Below are positions 30,499 through 41,405 of a stretch of DNA of 64,000 bases, one piece after another. The stretch comes from Emiliania huxleyi CCMP1516 (lineage: Eukaryota > Haptophyta > Isochrysidales > Noelaerhabdaceae), in assembly GCF_000372725.1 (NCBI RefSeq), contig NW_005200911.1, positions 263,965 to 327,964 on the forward strand, in the 5' to 3' direction. Each line of letters opens with the position of its first letter. Position 1 is the first letter of the stretch. The notes under the pieces are model-generated. The model ran no database searches. It saw only the letters and a list, made by a program, of their open reading frames with translations, and was not told the DNA's origin. The position numbers and the translations under genes are program-made.

Positions 30499-31542
30499 AT
30501 GCTCGACGCTTTCGGCTCCTTCCTGTTTGGCCACGCATCGGCGCCACTTGGGTCGCCGCAGGCCGGGCCGTCATCGCCGCCTGAGCCGGTCCCGATGCAC
30601 GACGACGGCGCGGCTGCGGTGCTTCCTCCCTGTGGGCTGCGGGCGTCGGTGGTCGGGTGCGGCAGGATGGGCTGCGTGATGGCGGGTGAGTTGGCACGGC
30701 GCGGCTGCGAAGTGACGCTCTACGATTCGACCGACTTCTCGAGGCGTCGTGCCATGCAGACGATGCGCGCCTTCCTCTACGAGCACGTCGAGCGTGGCTA
30801 CCTCTCGACAGCGGACGTGGAGGAGGTCGTATCGCGGTGTACGCTGGTCGAGAATCTGATTGATGCGGTGGGCACGCAAATGATCATCGAGGCGGTACCG
30901 GAAGATCTCGACATCAAGCGGCGGCTGCTGAAGCAGATTGCGGAGACATACAAGCAGCTGTCGCCGCCACCTTTGCCTCCGCCGCTCCTTTGCTCAAACA
31001 CAATCTCGCTTCGCATATCGGACCTGGCGGAGGGCCTGCCGCCCCCGCTCCGGGCGCGCGTCATCGGCGTGCGCTTCCTCCACCCGGTCTGGTTCGTCGA
31101 CGAGGTCGAGGTCTCTCCGAACAGCGCGAGCGGCTCGGGCGCGGCGGGCGAGGTGACGGCGCTTCTATGCCGCATGTCTCTGACAGCGCACCACTACGAT
31201 GGCCACCGGCCCCGCCGGCTGAATGACGAGCAGGCTCAAGCCTATGCGCGCAGGCAGCAAGGGCGCGCGCGCTCGGGGGCAGCCACCCCACGCGCCCCTA
31301 TTGCCGCCGCTGCTGCTGCGGAGAACGGCAGCGGACAAGGCGAGCAGTGCTCGATCTGTCTCGATGCACCCCGCGACACGCTGACTGTGCCGTGTGGCCA
31401 CGTGGCCTCCTGTGAGGCTTGCCTGAAGCGGCTACTCGAACTGCAGGGGCCGCACCGCGCCCTCTGCGTTGTGTGCCGCAAGCCGATCGAACGATTGGTT
31501 CGCGCGCCTCCAGCAGCTTCAACTCGGGAACAGCACGAGTGA
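30499..31542 (+). CDS. 3-hydroxyacyl-CoA dehydrogenase N-domain fused to RING finger
   Basis: The product is 347 residues from the ATG at 30499. Residues 45-205 form a 3HCDH-type Rossmann fold: a VVGCGRMG dinucleotide loop, an acidic end of strand 2 (LYD), IEAVPEDLDIKRRLLKQI, and a SNTISLRISDLAEGL plus RFLHPVWFVDEVEV core, as in the HADH/FadB NAD-binding domain. The dimerising C-terminal 3HCDH domain is absent. Instead residues 275-345 carry a C3HC4 RING of the MGRN1/neuralized style (CSICLDAPRD, PCGHVASCEAC, CVVCRKPIERLV). I infer an E3 ligase whose Rossmann part senses NAD(H) or an acyl-CoA-like ligand; this has not been shown. The frame is continuous, with no sign of a mis-joined intron. 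Confidence 0.8.
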   Translation: MLDAFGSFLFGHASAPLGSPQAGPSSPPEPVPMHDDGAAAVLPPCGLRASVVGCGRMGCVMAGELARRGCEVTLYDSTDFSRRRAMQTMRAFLYEHVERGYLSTADVEEVVSRCTLVENLIDAVGTQMIIEAVPEDLDIKRRLLKQIAETYKQLSPPPLPPPLLCSNTISLRISDLAEGLPPPLRARVIGVRFLHPVWFVDEVEVSPNSASGSGAAGEVTALLCRMSLTAHHYDGHRPRRLNDEQAQAYARRQQGRARSGAATPRAPIAAAAAAENGSGQGEQCSICLDAPRDTLTVPCGHVASCEACLKRLLELQGPHRALCVVCRKPIERLVRAPPAASTREQHE

Positions 31543-31919
31543 GAGACTGTGAGAGTGTGTGAGACATAGAAAATGCGGTGTGCGAGTTTGTCAAAATGTT
31601 GCTTGTTGGCTGGACTTTGACCGCAGAGTCGCGCGAGCGCGCAGGCCTGATGCGATAGTACAAGTCCCGAGTCCGCGGACGAAGCTGTGGAAACCCCGAG
31701 ACTCGAGAGAGACACAAACCGGCATCGCGCATGAATGACACAGACCGGCACGCGGCAGGCGGCGCGGGAGAGAGGAGACAAGACGCACGCAAGGACGCAG
31801 CAGCGTTCAGGACCACTTCACTTGTGGCGCCAGCATCCGGCGAGCCGCGAGGAAGGAGGCGGGGGGTTGAGCCATCTCGGGGTGTGCGGCGGGGTCAGCA
31901 CCGCCTGTGGCGTCCGGCT
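31543..31919. other. convergent intergenic spacer
   Basis: 3' ends of the dehydrogenase-RING gene (+) and the sulfotransferase gene (-). No gene or clear repeat. Confidence 0.5.
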
Positions 31920-33374
31920 TCACCAGTTCCCCTCTAACCAAGCCTGCACCGAGCTATGGTCCCTCTGCATAGTTTCCGGGAACGTCGGAATCTGGATGTC
32001 GGTGTGCTCGACAATTAGATTCACGAGGAGCTCCAGATCCTCTTGCAGTAGCATGCGCATCTTCTTCATGCCATCCAGCGGATTTTCATCGGAGGTGATG
32101 CTCGATGTGCGACCCAGAGCGCGGCTGCCTCCCGATCTGCTACCCAGCAGCTCCGATCCGCTGCGTACCCGGGACGCGTGCCCAATGTCCTCAGATTCGA
32201 GCCGCCTGCCAGAGTTGAGCGAGATCTCGCCGACAGCCCTGCGAAAGCGAGCGGCGAATGCGTCCGCCTCCACCGACGACACGTTGACGATGCGTGCCAT
32301 CGTCCGCATGAACTCGCTAGACCTCTCATCGCCTCGGACCATATCGAGCATCGGCGCAATCACAAATTGCTGCGGGCGGAAGTAGAGCAGGAACCGCTGC
32401 AGCGCGGCCCCGTACATTGACCCGTAGATGGGCAACACGCCGCTGTTTCTCACGCTCTTCCACTCGCTCAGCTCGCGCTTGGAGAGGGTCGCCGGATCGT
32501 GGTTGAGCCCGAACTCATAGATGCTCACCGCGCGTGTGACGAACTTCTCGAAGGTGTCCCAGCTCGCCTTTTCGGACTGGTGCTTCAGGTAGTAGCCAAA
32601 GGGCTTGTCTTGGACGTGCCGGTACTCCGAGCCCAGACGGCTCATTGGCTCGCGCAAGCTGATGCCAAACGAGAGCGCATACCTCATGCCTCCGTATGCT
32701 GTTGCAATCCTCTGGGCGGCGTCGGGCAGTCCGAGATAGGTGCTAAAGTCTGCCGCAAGGAAGGGCTTAGGACGCGCGGCCTCACACGGCGGAAATCCAT
32801 CGGGAAGGGCGCGTTTGACCGCCTCGACGTGTCCCAGCTGCATCCAATCGTCGTTGTCAAAGAAGCCGTCGTCATGAAATATGCGTCTCTCCTTGACATC
32901 GGTGCCTGTTCGCCACATCTTCCCTGCTTGCGTGCAGCTCTCATCTGAGTCCAACGCCGCATCGCGCTTAAAAGAGCCACCAGCTTGGATGCACTGGATG
33001 GGCTCACGGACATCTAGGCGCACGCCTTCCTTTAGGCACTCTAAGCACTTGCTCGCTGACTGCAAGTGGCCTCCACCGACCTCGTAGGCTGCCCCAATGG
33101 TGGTGGTCGCAGCCTTCTGTGCGCCCAAAAAGTACAGCTGCGGAACGATGTTTCCTTCAAAGCACAGCTCGGTGCCGCCAATGGCGGCTGCATAAATCTC
33201 AGGTTGGTTGCCCGCCGCAGCCAGACTAGGAGTCGGCGCCTCGCCAAAGTGGAATTCGCTGCTATTGATCGGGGATTCAAAGTCCACCAGCAACCGATGC
33301 TGGGACGCTGTCGCCGCGCATACGAGACTCGCGTGCGGGCCCCACAGACCTAGAGCGACCAGGCTGCCCCTCAT
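31920..33374 (-). CDS. Golgi-type carbohydrate sulfotransferase
   Basis: The protein has 484 residues from the ATG at 33374. The N-terminus (MRGSLVALGLWGPHASLVCA) is hydrophobic and suits a signal peptide or type II anchor. PQLYFLGAQKAATTT is the 5'-phosphosulfate (PAPS) loop. SFGISLREPMSRLGSEY fits the 3'-phosphate motif (R-x-P-x-x-R-x-x-S-x-Y). An internal Cys-rich stretch (SKCLECLKEG, PIQC, ESCTQ) suggests lumenal disulfides. By family it transfers sulfate from PAPS to sugar hydroxyls in the Golgi. Haptophytes coat cells and scales with sulfated polysaccharides, so such a role is reasonable but inferred. The C-terminal 60 residues contain the helical MKKMRMLLQEDLELLVNLI. Confidence 0.85.
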   Translation of the reverse strand: MRGSLVALGLWGPHASLVCAATASQHRLLVDFESPINSSEFHFGEAPTPSLAAAGNQPEIYAAAIGGTELCFEGNIVPQLYFLGAQKAATTTIGAAYEVGGGHLQSASKCLECLKEGVRLDVREPIQCIQAGGSFKRDAALDSDESCTQAGKMWRTGTDVKERRIFHDDGFFDNDDWMQLGHVEAVKRALPDGFPPCEAARPKPFLAADFSTYLGLPDAAQRIATAYGGMRYALSFGISLREPMSRLGSEYRHVQDKPFGYYLKHQSEKASWDTFEKFVTRAVSIYEFGLNHDPATLSKRELSEWKSVRNSGVLPIYGSMYGAALQRFLLYFRPQQFVIAPMLDMVRGDERSSEFMRTMARIVNVSSVEADAFAARFRRAVGEISLNSGRRLESEDIGHASRVRSGSELLGSRSGGSRALGRTSSITSDENPLDGMKKMRMLLQEDLELLVNLIVEHTDIQIPTFPETMQRDHSSVQAWLEGNW

Positions 33375-33562
33375 AGCATCTGCCTGCGAGCGCGACACCA
33401 AAATTTCTACCCGTACGAGTTTTCACCGCGTTCTTTTACGTTACTAAGAAATTCTCGTACGGTAGTAACATTTACGTTGGCCCGCATTGCCACTTTCCCC
33501 AAATAGAAAATTAGATGGCTCGCATTCACGCCACCCACCCTTCTAAGGAGAGGAGTGTGGTG

Positions 33563-34317
33563 CTAGCCGTCGCCCACCCTAACCCTTGGTCGTCTGCCTC
33601 TTTCTAATCTCCCTTCGCACAGTCCCTCGCCGATTCTCGCTGCAACCTTCATGCCACCTCGCGGTCGTCCCACTCTCGTCGTTCTTCCTCCTGTCGCTTC
33701 CTCCTCTGTCGCGTCGCCCTCCTCTGCCTCGTCCTGCGACGCCGCCGCCGCCTGCCGCTCCCTTGCTCTCGCGGCTTCTTTCGCCTTTCGTCGCACGAGC
33801 TCTGCCCTCCTCGCGGCATATTTTGGCCCCTCGACTTTATCGAGCACTCCTCGCGCAAGGACGACTCTTCTGACGCCCACTGCGATCATTTGCCGCCAGG
33901 TCATATCGTTGCTCAGGTCCACTCTCTCTTCGAACACTTGTACCTTCACGGATGATGCGCTGGCGCTGGGGTCCCCTTCGGGTGCATCGTGACAGCTGAC
34001 GACGAGATTACCACTGGTGTGTCGTCCTCCTCGGAGTCGTCTTCCCCGGCGTCCTCCCGTTCGGCTCTACGTTCAGCACGTTCAGCGTGGCTCACACCCT
34101 CCATCCATGCCGTGAACAGGCGCTTTATCCACCTTATATTCTTCGCTCGTTCCTCTGCCCTTGCCTTGGTCTTGTCGTTGTTTCGCACCCATGTCTGTAT
34201 GGCAATCGAGGCTGCCTTCCCCACTACCTGTAGTTCTCTCGTCATCTCTCCTGCGAGCTGCCCTCTCTCTCTTTCTTTCGGGTATGGAGTCCGTGAGTGC
34301 GGGCAGCGTGCAGGCAA
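33563..34317 (-). CDS. uncertain basic/coiled-coil coding region (two overlapping frames)
   Basis: Two overlapping minus-strand frames (34317-33946 and 33949-33563) encode charged helical segments: IQTWVRNNDKTKARAEERAK with an acidic EDDSEEDD tail, then VFEERVDLSNDMTWRQM with a Lys/Arg/Ala-rich helix. Base composition is less extreme than in neighbouring genes. They might be one gene with a short intron, or a relic of a repeat. I recognise no domain. 34430 downstream carries a CCAGTGTCGTGCGA repeat shared with the LINE flank at 27.8 kb, so a mobile-element origin is possible. Confidence 0.3.
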
Positions 34318-34738
34318 TCACGGGCGCTATTTTGTCGTACTCCTCTTCGGCGAGCGCTAAGCTCGAGCACTCAACCCATTCTCACAGAGACGCCTCATTT
34401 TTCGCCCGCAGAATTCTTATGGTCCTGTGCCCAGTGTCGTGCGAGGGAGTTTTGTTGTAAAATTCTTATGGACACGCTGTAGTTTGCGCGGCCCGGCACT
34501 CAAATGGGCTCCGCTGTCATCGGCCTTGACGTCTGGCTTGCAGCGGCGAGGGGCCTTAGTACTCTGCCTATCGACGCGGGTGCTCCTGCGGATACACGGT
34601 CAAATCGGATGAGCGTGCGCGAGAGCAGTCGACAGGGCACAGCCCGCAACCGTCCTCGAAAGAATGGAGGTGGGGCTGCGAGGGCGTGCGTGGGGACGGA
34701 GAGCCTTTTTCTATAATTTCTTTCTTGGTGAAGGAGAC

Positions 34739-34778
34739 GGTTCTGCGCCCGCCCTCAGTGTCGGTTCTGCGCCCGACT
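34739..34778 (+). repeat. tandem duplication of TCGGTTCTGCGCCCG
   Basis: Two copies of GGTTCTGCGCCCG separated by CCCTCAGTGTC, before a T10 run. The stretch 34318-35417 otherwise shows no supported gene. It also includes a G12 run at 35171. Confidence 0.7.
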
Positions 34779-35417
34779 TTTTTTTTTTAGGAAGTTAATT
34801 ACTCCGTCATGGATCTCGAAGTATCCAGTGCGGCAAGTCGAGGACACCGATGTCAGAGTATCGCTGAGTCGTTTTAGGCTTATGTGCCTTATCGGCGGGT
34901 TATCGTTGTTTTGGGCTTCCACTCTTTGAGATGGAATGGCGCTCCATTTGAGTGTGGAGCTGGGTACCGGTACCAAAGGGGTAGGGTAATGTGCTCAGTG
35001 GTGTATGAGAGTGGTCGCAAAAAATGAGAATTTTGAAGCCCCTTTCGGGGGATGGTGCGCCGCAACGGCGGGCTTGGGTCTAATAACTAGGTGGGCTGGG
35101 GACATGGGGCCCTCAGAAGGGTAGGGGTGGACTGTGCATGAAGGAGGATCAGACATGTACGCGTATACAGGGGGGGGGGGGGGGCGCGGGCGGGTGCAAG
35201 AGGGGGTGCGGGAGTGCAGACTGTCTCTTGAGAGCAGTCGTCGCCACGCGGGGAGAGCGGGCTGGCCGCAGAGCGGACGCTCGCTCCCCGGGCGCTGCGG
35301 GTACGCCCGCTGTGCGAAGAGGGGGCGCTAGCCGCTGGGCGGACGCGCCCCCTCCCGTGGCATCGCCAAGGAGTCCGCGCCAGCCGCCGCCGAGTCGCCG
35401 ATCTAACGGGTCCCCAG

Positions 35418-37019
35418 ATGCTGCACATCCCAGGCCAGTACTCTGGTGGCGAGACCGCCGAGTACCGGTGGACGCAGACGAAGGCGGAGCTCGAGGTCCG
35501 CGTTCCTCTGCCCGCGGGCCTTGCCGACGGCTCGGTCACATGCGAGATCCTGCCGCGCTCCTTTGCCGTGCGCGCGGGCGAGGAGGCTGTGGCGGTTGGA
35601 GGGGAGCTGGCTGCGGTGGTCGTGGTGGACGACTCTCTCTGGAGCGTTGAGCGCGACGGCTCCAGGGCCGAGGCCGTCCTCTCCTTGCGCAAGGCGGTGG
35701 CCGAGCTGTGGCCTCGACTTCTCGCCAGCGATGCCGAAGAAGCGGCAGAGCCGCGGCTTCTTGATGGCCTTGAGCGGAAGGCTCCGACCGACAAGAACGA
35801 GCTGCTTCGGCAGGCCAAGGAGCGCGCCAAGGGTGCGCTGGACGGCCCATCGAAGGCGGTGCAGCACGTCGTCGAGGGCAGGAGCGGCGAGCGGATTGCG
35901 CTCAACGCCTCCGGATTGCCGCCGCTGCCGGTGATCACTCTGCGCAAGTGCACTGAATGCGAGGTTGTGCTGGGGGAGGGCGTGGCCGCGGTGAAACTCC
36001 TCGTTGAGGGGTGCGTCAACACCACCGTCGCCGTCAACGGCAAGGTCCTCACGGAGACGATTGAGCTGTGGCAGTGCGAGGGCGTCGCAGTCAAGATAGC
36101 CTCCGCGATGAGGACGGTGCAGCTCGACGCCTGCAGCGGCGTGAAGCTGCAGTACGCGCGCGCGGCCGACTTCGATCGGTGCCTAACGGCCGGCGTCTTC
36201 GACCTCGCGCTCTCCTTTGCCGACGCGCCCTCGCTCGACGGCGAGGTCGACTTGGGCACGCTGCGTGCGCAGATGCCCGACAAGGGCCTCTCGGCAGAGA
36301 CGGACCAGTTCATCTCGAGGCACGTGGAGGGGGCGCTGCTGACGGAGCTGATCGTCCGTCTGTCCAACGATTTCCCCACCACCGAGCGCGAGGTCGCCGA
36401 CTTCGCCGCCAAGACGCGGATGAAGTCGGACAAGATCGACGAGGTCGTGCAGGGAATGCTCGGTTCTTCGCTCGGCCGCGAGCTGAGCGGCGCGGAGCGG
36501 CAGCAGATGGTCGAGATGGTCAAGTCGCAGTCGGAGGCAGCGGCCAAGGCGCAGCACACCGCCGAGGGCACCGCGGCCGGCCGCCACCTCGCTCGCGTCG
36601 AGTTCAAAAAGGCGGCCGGCAACGAGGCCTTCAAGGCGGGCGAGTACCAGCAGGCGGCGGTCGCCTACACCGAGGCGCTCTCGCTCGCCGCCTCGGGGCC
36701 CGAGGACTGCGGGGAGGGCGGCACGGTCGACCCGGCCATCGCGTCGGCCACTCGCTGCAACCGCGCCGCTTGCTTCCTCAAGCTCGGCCGCTACGCGCAG
36801 GCGCGCGAGGACGCCGAGGCGGCGGCGGCGCTGCAGCCGTCGTACGCAAAGGCGCACTTCCGGCTCGCGCTCGCGCTGCAGGCCGAGGAGAAGTTCCCCG
36901 AGGCCGTCGCCGCTTTCAACAAGGCGCTGCAGCTCGAGCCGAAGAACAAGGAGGCAGCCGCCGGTCTCCGGATGGCGGAGGTGCAAGCCACGCGCCAGCG
37001 GCGCCAGCAGCAGCAGTAA
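35418..37019 (+). CDS. CS domain - beta-helix (C-CAP/CARP-like) - TPR protein, co-chaperone-like
   Basis: The product has 533 residues. Residues 14-97 are a CS/p23/NudC fold (YRWTQTKAELEVRVPLP, then DDSLWSVERDG). Residues 165-285 resemble the right-handed beta-helix of cyclase-associated proteins and tubulin cofactor C (ITLRKCTECEVVL, KLLVEGCVNTTVAV, VKIASAMRTVQLDACSGVKL). Residues 395-525 hold three TPRs (GNEAFKAGEYQQAAVAYTEAL, NRAACFLKLGRYAQA, PSYAKAHFRLALALQ), the HSP90/HSP70-tail binding type. By family, CS and TPR modules dock on HSP90, and the beta-helix binds actin or tubulin or their regulators. I infer a cytosolic chaperone adaptor for cytoskeletal clients. One exon; the start ATG is 13 residues before the CS strand. 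An actin gene lies 1.4 kb downstream, which may be chance. Confidence 0.85.
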   Translation: MLHIPGQYSGGETAEYRWTQTKAELEVRVPLPAGLADGSVTCEILPRSFAVRAGEEAVAVGGELAAVVVVDDSLWSVERDGSRAEAVLSLRKAVAELWPRLLASDAEEAAEPRLLDGLERKAPTDKNELLRQAKERAKGALDGPSKAVQHVVEGRSGERIALNASGLPPLPVITLRKCTECEVVLGEGVAAVKLLVEGCVNTTVAVNGKVLTETIELWQCEGVAVKIASAMRTVQLDACSGVKLQYARAADFDRCLTAGVFDLALSFADAPSLDGEVDLGTLRAQMPDKGLSAETDQFISRHVEGALLTELIVRLSNDFPTTEREVADFAAKTRMKSDKIDEVVQGMLGSSLGRELSGAERQQMVEMVKSQSEAAAKAQHTAEGTAAGRHLARVEFKKAAGNEAFKAGEYQQAAVAYTEALSLAASGPEDCGEGGTVDPAIASATRCNRAACFLKLGRYAQAREDAEAAAALQPSYAKAHFRLALALQAEEKFPEAVAAFNKALQLEPKNKEAAAGLRMAEVQATRQRRQQQQ

Positions 37020-37448
37020 TCCGCAAGCCGACGCGAAGTGACATGTGTTGTGTCACGTGCCCTCTTGGTTTGTCGTGCGCGTGCGAATATTGCGCGACTG
37101 TCTATAAAGAAAGTCAGGTGGTGAAAGATTTCTTTCTCGCCTGTGCGGTGGGGGCAGGCCACGCAGGGAAGAGCTGCTGTTATAGCGCAGCCAGACAGCC
37201 AGATAGACCCACAGCCAGCCACTCACCCCAGGCTCCCCAGTCAGGAGGGGAGGCAAGTGAACAACAACTTACGCATCATGTGTCTAACCAAGCCCACCAC
37301 CCACCCAGAGAAGAAAGCGAAAAGTGGGCCACCGCCGCGTCTCACCAGGCACCTCTCTCGCCGCGCGTCCACAGTCAGCAGGTTAGGCAGACAGGCACGG
37401 CAGAGCAGGAGGCGCTTGTGGTTGGCGTGCTCTCGGCAGGCCGTGCGA
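37020..37448. other. convergent intergenic spacer
   Basis: Between the TPR gene stop and the BTB gene stop. No gene or notable repeat seen. Confidence 0.5.
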
Positions 37449-38045
37449 TCATGGCGTCTGTGCCAGCCTTTCTGTACACCTCTGAAGGACCCTGTACATA
37501 AGAGCGGGCGACAGCCGCGGAATCACTCTGCCCTCCACTGGGCCGTCCTTCTCGAAGTCGGCAAACTCTTCCAGTTGAAGCCTCATGAGAAAGTCGATGA
37601 CGGCGGGGCCTGCCCAATCTGAATTCTCGGGTGAAATGGCGTCATATGCGAGGATCTCCCTCACATCCTGGACTTTGTTGAGGCTAAACTTGCAGAGCTC
37701 GAGGATCAGGGGGATCTCATACTTGTGCGCAAACCGGACGAGGTCATGTGGCCACACGATCTTGCTGAGGTTGAAACATTCTGGTACAGCTCCGTCCGAA
37801 GCGCTGATTTTATCGACGCAAGTGTCTACGGCCACCTTGTTGAACGCGTGCAGCAAAACAATGATGTCCTGCACGTCCTGGGCCTCAAAGTCGCTCGCAT
37901 CAATCAGGTCCAGATTTGCGCTCCCAAACTCGTCGAGCAGCATCCTGAGGTGAGCGCTCAGGACACACATTTCGAAGCGCCGCGCCTGCACCAGCTCGCC
38001 GTTGGCACACCGGAATGCTATCGTCGCCTTGCTTTCTGCGAGCAT
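37449..38045 (-). CDS. BTB/POZ-domain protein
   Basis: The product has 198 residues. The N-terminal half follows the BTB pattern: a beta hairpin with FRCANGELVQARRFEMCVLSAHLRMLLDEF (substrate-adaptor dimer core), an acidic DLIDASDF segment, then DIIVLLHAFNKV and the helical PHDLVRFAHKYEIPLILELCKFSL typical of BTB helices A4-A5. By family it could be an adaptor for Cullin-3 ubiquitin ligases. No Kelch, BACK or MATH partner domain follows; the last 60 residues are unassigned. The start is an ATG at 38045, about 380 bp from the divergent actin start. Confidence 0.75.
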   Translation of the reverse strand: MLAESKATIAFRCANGELVQARRFEMCVLSAHLRMLLDEFGSANLDLIDASDFEAQDVQDIIVLLHAFNKVAVDTCVDKISASDGAVPECFNLSKIVWPHDLVRFAHKYEIPLILELCKFSLNKVQDVREILAYDAISPENSDWAGPAVIDFLMRLQLEEFADFEKDGPVEGRVIPRLSPALMYRVLQRCTERLAQTP

Positions 38046-38068
38046 GCTTGGCGACGGAAGACTGTTGA

Positions 38069-39644
<1,576 letters not shown>

Positions 39645-40005
39645 GAAGCAAGAGCAGGCTTCATGCCTCCGTGACAGTTCTCTGCTCGCCGTTTTCCCTC
39701 AGATGTCGAGACTCGGGCCGATGTCAGAAGATGTCGATTAGGTGACTCGGGCCGATGTACTGTGTGCGGTGCATAGAAATCATGCTACAACATATACCGC
39801 CTCTCCTGCTCCGGCTCACTTGTCAAGAAAATTGTTTGTGTGTGTATGTAGAAATGTAAAAAAGAGTCCGCTCGCGGCCCGGTACCCCCCCCCCCCCCCC
39901 ACACCCGACTATCGGCGGGGGTGAGCCCCGCGCACCTCGTCCAGCCAGCCAGCCTCGGCGCTGACTGGTTCGCGCGCTGCAGAGAAAAGGGCTTGAGAGC
40001 TCTTG
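39645..40005. other. intergenic with C16-type homopolymer
   Basis: Contains a duplicated GACTCGGGCCGATGT (39711 and 39745) and a poly-C run at about 39885-39900. No gene. Confidence 0.6.
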
Positions 40006-41127
40006 TCATGCTTCCGATCCAACGAGAAACCAGACCGTAATCGCGGCGCGTTCGTGGTGATTGGGCCTGACCTCGTGCAACATCGCCTGCGCATCAAACA
40101 GCACCATCCGCCCTCCGATCGGCGGAATGTCCACATGATGGCACTCGGACGTCGAATCGCCTCCCGCATACACCCTGAGGCAACCGCCGTCCTCCTCCCG
40201 CCAAGGCCGCGCGCCATTAGGTCCGTTGTCGTTGAGGTAGAGGATGCCCGTCACCAACCGCCGACCGAGTCCCCTCAAGCGGAGGTGGCTGAGTGGACCG
40301 GCTGCTGCCTCTGCACCCCCGCCGTCTCGATGTGGCTTGTAGAAGGCACCTCCCGGGCCGTAGATGGCAAGTTGCGTCTCGTCCGGTACACGGAGTGGAA
40401 TACTCTCATCGGCATGAGCAAGGAATCCGCCGAACCCTTCTCTCTCCAAGAAGTGCCCGACTGAGCGGAGCAGCCGCTCGCCGTGCGTGAGGCAGGGCAA
40501 TACGGACTTGAACTCCCCCCGCACCGCACTGTCGAGGAAGAGCGTGCGGTCCGTGCGCACCGGGTCAGAGTTTCCGCCGCTCGCGATATGGTTGGGGTTC
40601 CGCGACAGCCGGTCCTGGACGCGCTCCGCCTTGAGCTCCTGTGCGATGCCCTGCAGCTCGTCTGCCCCGAGCGCGCCATCGAGGACTACGATTCCGTCGC
40701 GCCTCAGCCGCTCGAGATGGGCACCGCGCAGTCCTAGCGAGCTCAGCACCGTGCTCGATGGCGAGAGGGGAGCCCTAGATCGCTGCAGAACCGCAGCGGG
40801 CAGGCCGCCGCGCGGGAGGAAGAGGGAGGGCAGCTCGGCTGGGCTGCGAGATGGTGTCGCAACGGCCAGATCGCTCTCGAGATCCTGCACGAGGTAGGCG
40901 CTCTCTCGAGCGGGAGATGCTCGCCTCGCCTCCGATTCGCCCTCGTGAAAGGCACGCACAGCAGCTCCGCCTGCTACGAGGAAGAGGCCACCGGCAAGGC
41001 CGACCGACACGGCATTTGCCTCGAGTGCCGCGATGACGCCCGCCGGGGCCTGGGCAGAGGACGACCCCGTGGTCCGAAACCTCCGGGTGACGTCGCGTGC
41101 ACGTTTTGCGTGTCGCACTGCGCGCAT
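40006..41127 (-). CDS. 2-oxoglutarate/Fe(II) dioxygenase, prolyl-hydroxylase-like, membrane-anchored
   Basis: The protein has 373 residues from the ATG at 41127. An N-terminal basic region is followed by a hydrophobic segment (AVSVGLAGGLFLVAGGAAV) that can anchor it in the ER/Golgi or direct it to an organelle. The C-terminal 200 residues form a 2OG-oxygenase jelly roll. The iron ligands are H-R-D in YKPHRDGG (about nt 40325-40345) and the distal His in LHEVRPN. The 2OG-binding Arg is probably that of HERAAITVWF. Another family sign is DGGCLRVY before the distal His. By family it hydroxylates proline on proteins. Substrate unknown. Confidence 0.85.
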   Translation of the reverse strand: MRAVRHAKRARDVTRRFRTTGSSSAQAPAGVIAALEANAVSVGLAGGLFLVAGGAAVRAFHEGESEARRASPARESAYLVQDLESDLAVATPSRSPAELPSLFLPRGGLPAAVLQRSRAPLSPSSTVLSSLGLRGAHLERLRRDGIVVLDGALGADELQGIAQELKAERVQDRLSRNPNHIASGGNSDPVRTDRTLFLDSAVRGEFKSVLPCLTHGERLLRSVGHFLEREGFGGFLAHADESIPLRVPDETQLAIYGPGGAFYKPHRDGGGAEAAAGPLSHLRLRGLGRRLVTGILYLNDNGPNGARPWREEDGGCLRVYAGGDSTSECHHVDIPPIGGRMVLFDAQAMLHEVRPNHHERAAITVWFLVGSEA

Positions 41128-41405
41128 AATCGATGTTGTGAGTCGGGCGTCCCTCTGCACGATTGAACATGCGGGCCAGCCTCGCTGGTCCGTGAATCAG
41201 CACTCTTCACGGACGGTTTGATTGTGGAAACACCCAATCTGTGCACTCCTTATTATCTCCCCCTCAACCTCCTCTCCGTCCTTGAACCCGGAGCTGCCAG
41301 GCCGTAACGGGTTTCTTGCCGTCGTATCCCAGCGGATCTCACCGTCGGCCACACGCCCACTGTATCCCTCACCGCGAGCGCACGCTCCGTACCCCGTGCA
41401 CATCG

